The notes beneath the pieces were generated by a model, which worked only from the letters and a program-made list of their open reading frames with translations, was not told where the DNA came from and made no database searches. Positions 1 to 4,736 of a stretch of 5,115 nucleotides of DNA are shown here, one piece after another; position 1 is the stretch's first letter, and each line of letters starts with the position of its first letter. This DNA comes from Pseudomonadota bacterium (lineage in GTDB: Bacteria > Pseudomonadota > Alphaproteobacteria > Sphingomonadales > Sphingomonadaceae). A program made the translations under genes and the position numbers. Where the stretch lies: positions 1-5,115 of the forward strand of contig JAFAEG010000022.1 in NCBI GenBank assembly GCA_023424095.1, in the 5' to 3' direction.

Positions 1-10
1 CGGGTGTCTG

Positions 11-30
11 CCCCCGGGGTTTCGCGGGGG
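11..30 (-). terminator. GC hairpin after the methyltransferase gene (weak candidate)
   Basis: Positions 11-16 (CCCCCG) can pair with 25-30 (CGGGGG) around an 8-nt loop, just downstream of the methyltransferase stop codon at 36-38. A stable GC stem here could help end the minus-strand transcript. There is no run of T after the stem, so it is not a classical intrinsic terminator, and GC-rich DNA gives such stems often by chance. The window ends too soon to show what lies beyond. Confidence 0.2.
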
Positions 31-35
31 GGACG

Positions 36-821
36 TCATGGAGCTTTCTTCATCACCATGCCGGTGGTCCAGGCCCAGCGGCCGGCGAACGGCGCGACCT
101 TGAACAGGCCCGCATCCACCTTGTCCAAACCGTTCTTCAGCGGCTCGAACAGTTTCGGCGCCTTGGCGGCGACCAAAGCACCCATCGACGTCAACGTGAA
201 GAACTTCGTCTCCACCCCATCGAAATGCGCCCGCGCCGCGCGGACTTCGCGCATCTTCAGCGGATGCTCGTCCTCGGTGCGCAGATGCGGCGTAAAGTGG
301 CGATACAGGTTGATCAAGGCATTGTGCGCCAGCGGCTCGAGGAAGACCGCCGCGCCGCCGGGCTTCAGCACCCGCGCGATCGCCGCATAGCTCTTCTCCA
401 GGTCGAGATGGTGCAGGATCGCCCGCCCGATGACGAGGTCGAAACTCTCGTCCGGAAACTCCAGATCCTCGGCATTCATCCGCAGCAAGGTGGTCGCGTT
501 CGAAAAGCCCGCTTCCGTCACCGCCTTGCGCGTTTCCTCGATCGCCTCGTCGGAAATGTCGATCGCGGTGACAATGCCGCCCCATTGGTTCAGCTTCACC
601 GCATAGGACGAGTCCCCGCAGCCGAATTCCAGCACCTGCGCGCCTTTCGCCCGTGACTTAACCTCGCCTTCGAACCAGCGATAGGCCACGCGCGGCAGCT
701 CGTAGATCGCGTCCGGAGCGCCATGCTCCTGCGCCTCGCCGAACTTGGCATTGTGAAAGGCGCGCTCCGCTTCGAGGCGGCGGGCGAGCTCAGCGTCATT
801 GTTGGTCGGCAGGCTATCCAT
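36..821 (-). CDS. Class I SAM-dependent methyltransferase
   Basis: A complete 261-residue cytoplasmic protein with the Rossmann-like SAM-binding fold. Motif I is VLEFGCGDSS at residues 63-72, with glycines that would hold SAM. The acidic residue after strand 2 is D88 (AIDIS). The motif II region is NAEDLEFPDESFDLVIGRAILHHL, residues 116-139, written here as NAEDLEFPDE then SFDLVIGRAILHHL. Motif III is LKPGGAAVFLEP at 152-163. This is the Methyltransf_11/25 type, which usually methylates small molecules, lipids or sugars; the acceptor cannot be told from sequence. The region after residue 165 (NLYRHFTPHL and onward) is the variable substrate-binding part. The ATG at 821 starts the protein about 60 residues before motif I, and an AGGCGGG just upstream is a mediocre ribosome-binding site. 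It lies 37 bp downstream of the DJ-1/PfpI gene on the same strand, so cotranscription is likely. The methyltransferase family call is firm; the role is unknown. Confidence 0.93.
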   Translation of the reverse strand: MDSLPTNNDAELARRLEAERAFHNAKFGEAQEHGAPDAIYELPRVAYRWFEGEVKSRAKGAQVLEFGCGDSSYAVKLNQWGGIVTAIDISDEAIEETRKAVTEAGFSNATTLLRMNAEDLEFPDESFDLVIGRAILHHLDLEKSYAAIARVLKPGGAAVFLEPLAHNALINLYRHFTPHLRTEDEHPLKMREVRAARAHFDGVETKFFTLTSMGALVAAKAPKLFEPLKNGLDKVDAGLFKVAPFAGRWAWTTGMVMKKAP

Positions 822-858
822 TGCGCCCGCCTACCGGAGCCGGGTTAAGGGAGAGTGA

Positions 859-1419
859 TCACACCCCTTCCAATGGCGCATCGGCCGTCTCGACCGCTTG
901 CATGAACGCCTGGGTGAAGGCCGGCACGTCCTCGGGCTTGCGGCTGGTGACGATGTTGCCGCTCACCACCACTTCCTCGTCCACCACCTCGGCACCGGCA
1001 TTGCGCAAATCGGTGCGGATCGATTTCCAGCTCGTCGCGGTCTTGCCGCGAAGCACGTCCGCTTCGACCAGCAGCCACGGCCCATGGCAGATCGCCGCGA
1101 CCGGCTTGCCCGCCTCGGCGAAGGTGCGGATCAGGCCCACCGTGGTCTCGTCCATCCGCAAACTGTCCGGATTGCGCGTCCCGCCGGGGAGCAGCAGGCC
1201 GTCATAATCGTCCGCCTTCACGTCACCGACCAGCATGTCCGGATTGATCGTGCGGGTCTTCTGGTCGCCTTTCTCACCCTGGATCGGGTCGGTCTTCAGC
1301 GAGGCCAAAGTCACCGTCGCGCCGGCATTTTGCAGCGTCTCATAGGGGCCGAACAATTCGCTCTCCTCGAAGCCGTCGGTGGCGATGAAGAGGATGCGGG
1401 CGTCCTGGATCGAAGGCAT
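859..1419 (-). CDS. DJ-1/PfpI family protein (type 1 glutamine amidotransferase-like fold)
   Basis: A complete 186-residue protein of the DJ-1/PfpI superfamily. The nucleophile elbow is AAICHGPW, with Cys111 followed by His112. The partner acidic residue is Glu18 in DGFEESEL (16-22), and the PGG turn is at 78-80 (LLLPGG). Length and motif order fit bacterial YhbO/YraA/PfpI-type proteins. Members have been described as stress-protective proteins with reported protease, glyoxalase III or deglycase activities; the physiological substrate is debated, so no single reaction is assigned. The ATG at 1419 is preceded by AGGAA at suitable spacing (1425-1429), which supports this start. It is the first gene of a probable two-gene minus-strand unit with the methyltransferase, and is transcribed away from topoisomerase IB across a 102-bp gap holding a palindromic promoter-like site. 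Family confidence is high; the exact subfamily is not resolved. Confidence 0.93.
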   Translation of the reverse strand: MPSIQDARILFIATDGFEESELFGPYETLQNAGATVTLASLKTDPIQGEKGDQKTRTINPDMLVGDVKADDYDGLLLPGGTRNPDSLRMDETTVGLIRTFAEAGKPVAAICHGPWLLVEADVLRGKTATSWKSIRTDLRNAGAEVVDEEVVVSGNIVTSRKPEDVPAFTQAFMQAVETADAPLEGV

Positions 1420-1455
1420 GGGAAATTCCTGCGGTTGATTGGGGTCTCGCTATGC

Positions 1456-1482
1456 AAACCCGCCCTACCCCAGCTTCGTTCC
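1456..1482 (-). promoter_or_regulatory. Possible EcfG-type promoter for the DJ-1/PfpI gene
   Basis: Read on the minus strand, GGAAC (1482 to 1478) is followed after 17 nt by GGTTT (1460 to 1456). The alphaproteobacterial general stress sigma factor EcfG recognises about GGAAC-N16/17-cGTT, so the -35 is perfect and the -10 differs only at the weakly conserved first base. Transcription would begin near 1450, giving a leader of roughly 30 nt that contains the AGGAA ribosome-binding site. This geometry is sensible for the downstream ATG at 1419. The consensus is known; its use here is inferred. Confidence 0.45.
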
Positions 1483-1490
1483 GGAACGAA
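1475..1490. promoter_or_regulatory. Perfect 16-bp palindrome in the divergent gap (operator or back-to-back -35 elements)
   Basis: TTCGTTCCGGAACGAA is its own reverse complement over all 16 bases. It sits in the middle of the only divergent intergenic region of the window, 55 bp from the DJ-1/PfpI start and 31 bp from the topoisomerase start. Each strand carries GGAAC. It could be two overlapping EcfG -35 elements facing opposite ways, or an operator for a dimeric regulator shared by both genes. The palindrome itself is directly visible; its role is inference. Confidence 0.6.
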
Positions 1491-1508
1491 CCGCCGCCGA
1501 AACGCTTT
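1483..1508 (+). promoter_or_regulatory. Possible EcfG-type promoter for topoisomerase IB
   Basis: GGAAC at 1483-1487 is followed after 17 nt by CTTT (1505-1508), three of four matches to the cGTT -10 element of EcfG promoters; CGCTTT begins at a spacing of 15. Transcription would start around 1514-1518, only a few bases before the ATG at 1522. That would make the mRNA nearly leaderless, which agrees with the absence of a Shine-Dalgarno sequence ahead of this ATG. The -10 match is weaker than on the other strand, so this is tentative. Confidence 0.33.
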
Positions 1509-1521
1509 CACCGCTTCACCT

Positions 1522-2517
1522 ATGGCGAGCCAATCCTGCACCTTCGTCGATGACCTCGACACGCCCGGCATCACCCGGAAGAAGCAGGGCCGCTACTGGC
1601 AGTATTTCGATGCGAAGGGGAAACGCGTCACCGACCGCGACGAGATCGACCGGCTGAACGCGATCGGTCTGCCGCCAGCCTATGAACGCGCCTGGTTCTG
1701 CCCCAAGGCAAACGGCCATATCCAGGCAATCGGCTATGACGCCCGCGGCCGCCGCCAATATCGCTACCACCCCGATTTCCGCGCGAAGCAGGACAGCCAG
1801 AAATATGCTTTGATGGCCGAATTCGGCCGGGCTTTGCCGAAGCTGCGCAAGCGGGTCGAGGCCGACCTGAAGAAGCGCAAGGTGACGAAGGCGAATGTCG
1901 TCGCCGCCGTCATCAGGCTCCTGGATTGCGAGCATATCCGCGTCGGCAACGAACAATATGCCAAGGCGAACAAGAGCTTCGGCGCGACCACCCTGCGCAG
2001 CCGCCACGTCAGGCAATTGGGCCGCACCGTGAAGATGCGCTTCAAGGGCAAGCACGGCATCGAGCGCGAACTGAACATCACCGACCGCAACCTCACCCGC
2101 ATCGTGAAGAAGGTGCAGGACCTGCCCGGCCAGAACCTCTTCCAATATGTAAATGACGATGGCGAGCCCTGCCCCGTCACCTCCGCCGACGTGAACGATT
2201 ATATCCGCGACGCCACCGGCGGCGATTTTACCGCCAAGCATTTCCGCACCTGGGGCGCCTCGGCCTTGTTCTTCGAAACGCTTTGTGCCGCGGAACCGGG
2301 CGAGAAGATCGGCCTCAACACCGCTTTGGCCCCGGTCGCCGAAGCGCTCGGCAACACGCCGGCGATGAGCCGCAAATCCTATGTCCACCCGGCGCTGATC
2401 GAAGCGGTCAAGACGCGGCCCAGCGCCCCGCTCGGCAAGCTCAAATGCCCGCGCAAGACCGCCTATCTCAGCAGCGCCGAACGGGGCCTGCTGAGGTTTC
2501 TGGAAAAGAAGAGGTAA
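1522..2517 (+). CDS. DNA topoisomerase IB (poxvirus-like, bacterial type)
   Basis: A complete 331-residue enzyme that relaxes supercoiled DNA by nicking one strand through a 3'-phosphotyrosine intermediate. An N-terminal domain (about residues 14-85, with PGITRKK, RYHPDFR) precedes the catalytic domain (about 90-295). Active-site residues by motif alignment are Arg140 (EHIRVGNEQYA), Lys177 (FKGKHG hairpin), Arg242 (HFRTWGAS), Asn278 (LGNTPAMSRKSY) and the nucleophile Tyr287 (SRKSYVHP). Asn in place of the vaccinia His265 is usual for bacterial members such as the Deinococcus radiodurans enzyme, so the site looks intact. A short basic tail follows residue 296. The ATG at 1522 is chosen because it begins about ten residues before the conserved N-terminal domain; the frame stays open upstream but that stretch is antisense to the DJ-1/PfpI gene. 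No Shine-Dalgarno is seen, consistent with a very short leader. The stop TAA at 2515-2517 directly abuts the dispersed repeat. Confidence 0.95.
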   Translation: MASQSCTFVDDLDTPGITRKKQGRYWQYFDAKGKRVTDRDEIDRLNAIGLPPAYERAWFCPKANGHIQAIGYDARGRRQYRYHPDFRAKQDSQKYALMAEFGRALPKLRKRVEADLKKRKVTKANVVAAVIRLLDCEHIRVGNEQYAKANKSFGATTLRSRHVRQLGRTVKMRFKGKHGIERELNITDRNLTRIVKKVQDLPGQNLFQYVNDDGEPCPVTSADVNDYIRDATGGDFTAKHFRTWGASALFFETLCAAEPGEKIGLNTALAPVAEALGNTPAMSRKSYVHPALIEAVKTRPSAPLGKLKCPRKTAYLSSAERGLLRFLEKKR

Positions 2518-2603
2518 CGTCATTGCGAGCCGCAAGGCGAAGCAATCCAGGGGTCGGCCGTTGCAGGACGGATTGCTTCGTCGCTTCGCACCTCGCAATG
2601 ACG
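2518..2603. repeat. Dispersed palindromic repeat of the CGTCATTGCGAG type
   Basis: The outer arms CGTCATTGCGAG (2518-2529) and CTCGCAATGACG (2592-2603) are perfect 12-bp inverted repeats. Inner arms GAAGCAATCC (2539-2548) and GGATTGCTTC (2570-2579) are perfect over 10 bp. Between them is a 21-nt centre (2549-2569). The transcript could fold into a long, interrupted hairpin. This is a widely scattered intergenic element in many alphaproteobacteria and other bacteria; its spurious translations (such as LRGAKRRSNP or RAARRSNPG) are common in databases. It carries no gene and looks like a small non-autonomous mobile or REP-like unit. It starts on the base after the topoisomerase stop and ends 4 bases before the channel ATG. 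It is the only copy in this window. It could dampen read-through or protect upstream mRNA. Confidence 0.85.
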
Positions 2604-2607
2604 GGGC

Positions 2608-3684
2608 ATGAACCACTCCGACATCATCGACAAATGGAACCGCATGCTCGCCTGGCTCTGGGAGAACGGCTTTGAGCTGAGCATCGCCGCGACCGTCGGC
2701 ATCGGCCTGATCCTCGGCCTGCTTGGCCTGCGGATGCTCGCCTGCCGGCTGCTCGGCGGCCCGGAGGCGACCGGCTGGAGGCATGTCGCCGAGCGGGTGG
2801 TCAGCCGCACCCATATGCTCTTCATCGTCATCGCAATCGTGAAGCTGGTCAGCATGCCGCTCGCTCTGTCCGAGCGCGCCGACGCGACGATCAACATCTT
2901 CTTCGTGATCGCCGCCGCCTTCCAGGGCGCGATCTGGGTGCGCGCCTTCATCATCGGCATGATCGAAAAACGGATCGGCGCGCATGAGGATCACGGCACA
3001 CTCGGCACTGCCATCGGCCTGATCCGGGTGCTGGTCACGGTCGCGACCTTCCTGATCGCGATTGTCGTCATCCTCGACAATATCGGCGTCAACGTCACCG
3101 GGCTGATCGCCGGCCTCGGCATTGGCGGCATCGCCATCGGCCTCGCCGCGCAGGGCATCTTCAAGGATCTGTTCGCGGCGCTCTCGATCGTCTTCGACCG
3201 CCCCTTCCGGCGCGGCGATTCGGTCGCGATCGGCGGCCCGAACGGCTTTACCGGCACGGTCGAGGATATCGGTCTTCGCACCACCCGCCTGCGCGCGCTG
3301 GACGGCGAACTGGTCTCGATCGGCAATGACAAATTGCTGCAGGACCGGATCCACAATTACGCTTTGCGGGTCCGCCGCCGCGTCGTCATGCCGATCAAGG
3401 TCGAGCCGCACACCGCGCCCGATCTGCTCGCCCGGGTCCCGGTGCTGATGAAGGAGATCGTCGACGCCGACGAGCACGCCCAGTTCGACCGCGGCCATCT
3501 GGTCAAGGTCGATCCGGAGACCGCCCAGTTCGACATCGTCTTCTACATCGACAGCGGCGACATGGTGACCTTCCTCGATGCTCGGCAGGCGATCATCCTC
3601 GCCATGCTCCGCCGTTTCGAGGAGCTCGGCATCCAGATCGCGACGCCGCCGACGGAGACCGAGATCAGGGTCGCCGGCGCCTGA
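2608..3684 (+). CDS. MscS-family small-conductance mechanosensitive channel
   Basis: A complete 358-residue inner-membrane protein that should open under membrane tension and release solutes during osmotic downshock. Hydrophobic segments lie at about residues 22-46, 68-86, 94-118 and 138-158, then the pore helix at about 163-195. The pore helix shows the typical Gly/Ala packing and the ALAxQG-like signature (IGLAAQG, Gln182-Gly183, matching E. coli Gln112-Gly113). DRPFRRGD (197-204) begins the cytoplasmic beta domain, and the mixed alpha/beta C-terminal domain runs to the end. It is longer than E. coli MscS (286 residues) because of extra N-terminal helices. An in-frame TGA at 2599-2601 lies inside the repeat, so ATG 2608 is the first possible ATG start; ATG 2644 is an alternative. 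The Shine-Dalgarno is poor (only GGGG). It is codirectional with topoisomerase IB, 90 bp downstream, and could be read from the same promoter. Family assignment is firm. Confidence 0.94.
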   Translation: MNHSDIIDKWNRMLAWLWENGFELSIAATVGIGLILGLLGLRMLACRLLGGPEATGWRHVAERVVSRTHMLFIVIAIVKLVSMPLALSERADATINIFFVIAAAFQGAIWVRAFIIGMIEKRIGAHEDHGTLGTAIGLIRVLVTVATFLIAIVVILDNIGVNVTGLIAGLGIGGIAIGLAAQGIFKDLFAALSIVFDRPFRRGDSVAIGGPNGFTGTVEDIGLRTTRLRALDGELVSIGNDKLLQDRIHNYALRVRRRVVMPIKVEPHTAPDLLARVPVLMKEIVDADEHAQFDRGHLVKVDPETAQFDIVFYIDSGDMVTFLDARQAIILAMLRRFEELGIQIATPPTETEIRVAGA

Positions 3685-3696
3685 AGCCTTCAGGCG
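3678..3696. terminator. Palindrome spanning both convergent stop codons (possible bidirectional terminator)
   Basis: CGCCTGAAG (3678-3686) and CTTCAGGCG (3688-3696) are exact inverted repeats around a single central base. As RNA the practical stem is about 7 bp, CGCCTGA with TCAGGCG, and a 5-nt loop. The arms contain the TGA stops of the MscS gene (3682-3684) and of the opposing VOC-like gene (3690-3692). It is symmetric, so it could serve both transcripts, but no T-tract follows on either strand. Part of the symmetry comes from both genes ending in GCC-TGA. Confidence 0.4.
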
Positions 3697-4184
3697 GCGA
3701 GCTTGGCCTTGTGCTCGGCCAGTTCGCGCCCCTCTGCCAGCATCGCCTTCCAGTTCGGAATGGTGATCGCGTCGAGATACTCGCGCTGCATCTCTTCGGT
3801 CAGCACCTCGATCATCTGGCAGTCTTCCATGAAGATCTCGATCACGCCGAACACGCCGCCGCGCTTGCAATATTTGGCCTCCCAGCCCTCCCGCGCGCAG
3901 ATCTCGAAGATCCGCTCGGACGGCAAAGCGGTGGCGATTGCCATATGGGTCGGATTGTGCCGGCGATGGGCCGACAGCACGCCGATCGCGTCGCCCTTTG
4001 TCGGGTGCAATTCGGTGCCGCGCGGATAGACTTCGATCATCGTCGCGCGATCGTCGCCCGCAAGCGCCGCCCAGCTGCCGTCGATCACCGCCGGGAACGG
4101 CAGCGCCTCGCCTTGCCAGATTTCAGCAATCACGCCCGCGACATGCTGCGGATCGTCGGCTTCGATGGAAACGTGAAAGAGCAT
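3690..4184 (-). CDS. VOC/glyoxalase-fold protein, function unknown
   Basis: A complete 164-residue soluble protein with no signal peptide. I do not recognise a named gene, but the pattern fits two beta-alpha-beta-beta-beta modules of the vicinal oxygen chelate (VOC) superfamily. Module 1 runs from LFHVSIEADD to TMIEVYP; module 2 from PTHMAIAT to QMIEVLT. Potential metal ligands fall in the expected places: His4, Glu51, His80 and Glu126, close in spacing to E. coli glyoxalase I His5, Glu56, His74, Glu122. Such proteins include glyoxalases, dioxygenases and resistance proteins, so the substrate cannot be guessed. A helical, charged tail (residues 130-164) follows. AAAGGA (4196 to 4191) lies 6 nt before the ATG and supports this start. 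It sits 15 bp after the stop of the oxidase-like membrane gene and is probably cotranscribed with it. The gene is real with high confidence; the fold is inferred. Confidence 0.85.
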   Translation of the reverse strand: MLFHVSIEADDPQHVAGVIAEIWQGEALPFPAVIDGSWAALAGDDRATMIEVYPRGTELHPTKGDAIGVLSAHRRHNPTHMAIATALPSERIFEICAREGWEAKYCKRGGVFGVIEIFMEDCQMIEVLTEEMQREYLDAITIPNWKAMLAEGRELAEHKAKLAA

Positions 4185-4190
4185 GGTCGA

Positions 4191-4196
4191 TCCTTT
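4191..4196 (-). promoter_or_regulatory. Shine-Dalgarno site of the VOC-like gene
   Basis: AAAGGA on the minus strand, 6 nt before the ATG at 4184. It lies wholly within the 15-nt gap after the upstream stop codon (4200-4202). This leaves no room for a separate promoter and argues that the two genes share a transcript. Confidence 0.7.
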
Positions 4197-4199
4197 CGA

Positions 4200-4601
4200 T
4201 CAGTTCTGGATTGCGGGAGCGGGTGGGGCCTCGCGGCCGAAGGCGAGCGCGGCCATCTGCCCGGCAAACAACAGCACGCCGGCGGCCCAGGCGAAGGCGG
4301 CGAACATCACCACCGTCTCGCTGTGATAGGTGATCGCGAGATAGACCCCGATCGGGAACAGGATCGCAGCCGGCGCCGCCAGCGCCCAGTGGAATTTGGC
4401 CGCCCAGCCCTTCTGCAGTTGCGGGTAAGCGCGGTAGGCCAGGCCGAACAGCGCCATCGACGCCCAGCCAAGCAGGTTCGCGTGGGCATGGACCGGCGAC
4501 AGGCTGAAATCCTGCGTCGCCGCCATGATGATGCCCATGGCAACGCCCGCGCACAGCATGAGCGACGCCAGGAACAGAAATTTCGTATCGAGTCGCGTCA
4601 T
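4200..4601 (-). CDS. Small four-helix membrane protein resembling heme-copper oxidase subunit I
   Basis: A complete 133-residue integral membrane protein with four hydrophobic segments at about residues 8-28, 40-58, 72-92 and 96-120. The second helix opens with SPVHAHANLLGW and ends FGLAYRAYP. This resembles the low-spin-heme-binding helix of cbb3 oxidase (CcoN) and nitric oxide reductase (NorB) subunits, where a His near the helix start ligates heme. His38, His40, His71 and His93 are the candidate ligands. Full-length subunits have twelve or more helices and a copper site, so this cannot be a complete oxidase. It belongs to a group of short proteins often annotated as cytochrome-c oxidase-like, whose function I do not know. 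The ATG at 4601 has a strong Shine-Dalgarno (GGAGGA) 4 nt upstream. The VOC-like gene follows 15 bp downstream. A heme or gas-sensing role is possible but unproven. Confidence 0.85.
   Translation of the reverse strand: MTRLDTKFLFLASLMLCAGVAMGIIMAATQDFSLSPVHAHANLLGWASMALFGLAYRAYPQLQKGWAAKFHWALAAPAAILFPIGVYLAITYHSETVVMFAAFAWAAGVLLFAGQMAALAFGREAPPAPAIQN
4209..4222. repeat. 14-bp direct repeat, copy 1
   Basis: GATTGCGGGAGCGG occurs here, inside the last codons of the oxidase-like gene, and again at 4620-4633 just upstream of its Shine-Dalgarno site. The copies are exact, in the same orientation, 411 bp apart, and nearly bracket the gene. A single exact 14-mer repeat in GC-rich DNA may be chance. 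Confidence 0.4.
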
Positions 4602-4605
4602 CGCA

Positions 4606-4611
4606 TCCTCC
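4606..4611 (-). promoter_or_regulatory. Shine-Dalgarno site of the oxidase-like membrane gene
   Basis: GGAGGA on the minus strand, preceded by further G residues and 4 nt before the ATG at 4601. It is the strongest ribosome-binding site in the window and fixes the start codon. Confidence 0.75.
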
Positions 4612-4619
4612 CCCGGATT

Positions 4620-4633
4620 GATTGCGGGAGCGG
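4620..4633. repeat. 14-bp direct repeat, copy 2
   Basis: An exact second copy of GATTGCGGGAGCGG, in the leader of the oxidase-like gene about 19 bp before its start codon. See the copy at 4209-4222. Confidence 0.4.
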
Positions 4634-4704
4634 ACTTAGGTGCGGAGCCGAAACGAAGGCAGCGCGGCGCGACTTCTTTGCCGGATCAAGCGATCGGGCG
4701 ACCA

Positions 4705-4736
4705 AACAGGCGTTCTAGCCGACTAAATCACCTGTT
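4705..4736 (-). terminator. Weak stem-loop at the end of the right-edge gene
   Basis: On the minus strand AACAGG (4736 to 4731) can pair with CCTGTT (4710 to 4705), which is followed by one more T. The 20-nt loop includes the TGA stop at 4728-4730. It might slow transcription between this gene and the oxidase-like gene 126 bp downstream. The stem is short and the loop long, so support is slight. Apart from this, the copy-2 direct repeat and the Shine-Dalgarno site, I see no convincing element in 4602-4727, though a promoter for the next gene would be expected here. Confidence 0.18.

Noticed and set aside
270..278. Asn instead of His in the topoisomerase active site as a sign of inactivation (codon for residue 278 within 1522-2517).
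   Set aside because: Asn at this position is normal in bacterial topoisomerase IB proteins such as that of Deinococcus radiodurans; the other catalytic residues, including Tyr287, are present. Positions given here are protein residues.
898..1521. In-frame extension of topoisomerase IB to an ATG at 898.
   Set aside because: This stretch is antisense to the DJ-1/PfpI gene, has no topoisomerase homology pattern, and would make the protein about 208 residues longer than the usual bacterial enzyme. ATG 1522 matches the family start.
2518..2603. The nested inverted repeats as a CRISPR unit or small RNA gene.
   Set aside because: There is only one copy, with no spacer array, and the sequence matches a widespread dispersed intergenic element rather than a defined RNA.
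1516..3870. A 784-codon open frame on the minus strand, antisense to topoisomerase IB and the MscS gene.
   Set aside because: Its translation is Asp/Arg/Ala-rich without any family motif, and it reads straight through the dispersed repeat. Both genes on the other strand have clear catalytic or pore signatures. Long antisense frames are expected from GC-biased codons.
4674..4689. TTGAT on the minus strand upstream of the oxidase-like gene, as a possible FNR/NNR-type box.
   Set aside because: The second half-site ATCAA is absent at the required spacing; the sequence after TTGAT is not palindromic. An oxygen-responsive site cannot be supported.
3711..4718. A 335-codon plus-strand frame opposite the VOC-like and oxidase-like genes.
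   Set aside because: Low-complexity Arg/Ala/His composition with no motif. The minus-strand genes have good ribosome-binding sites, membrane helices and ordered motifs.
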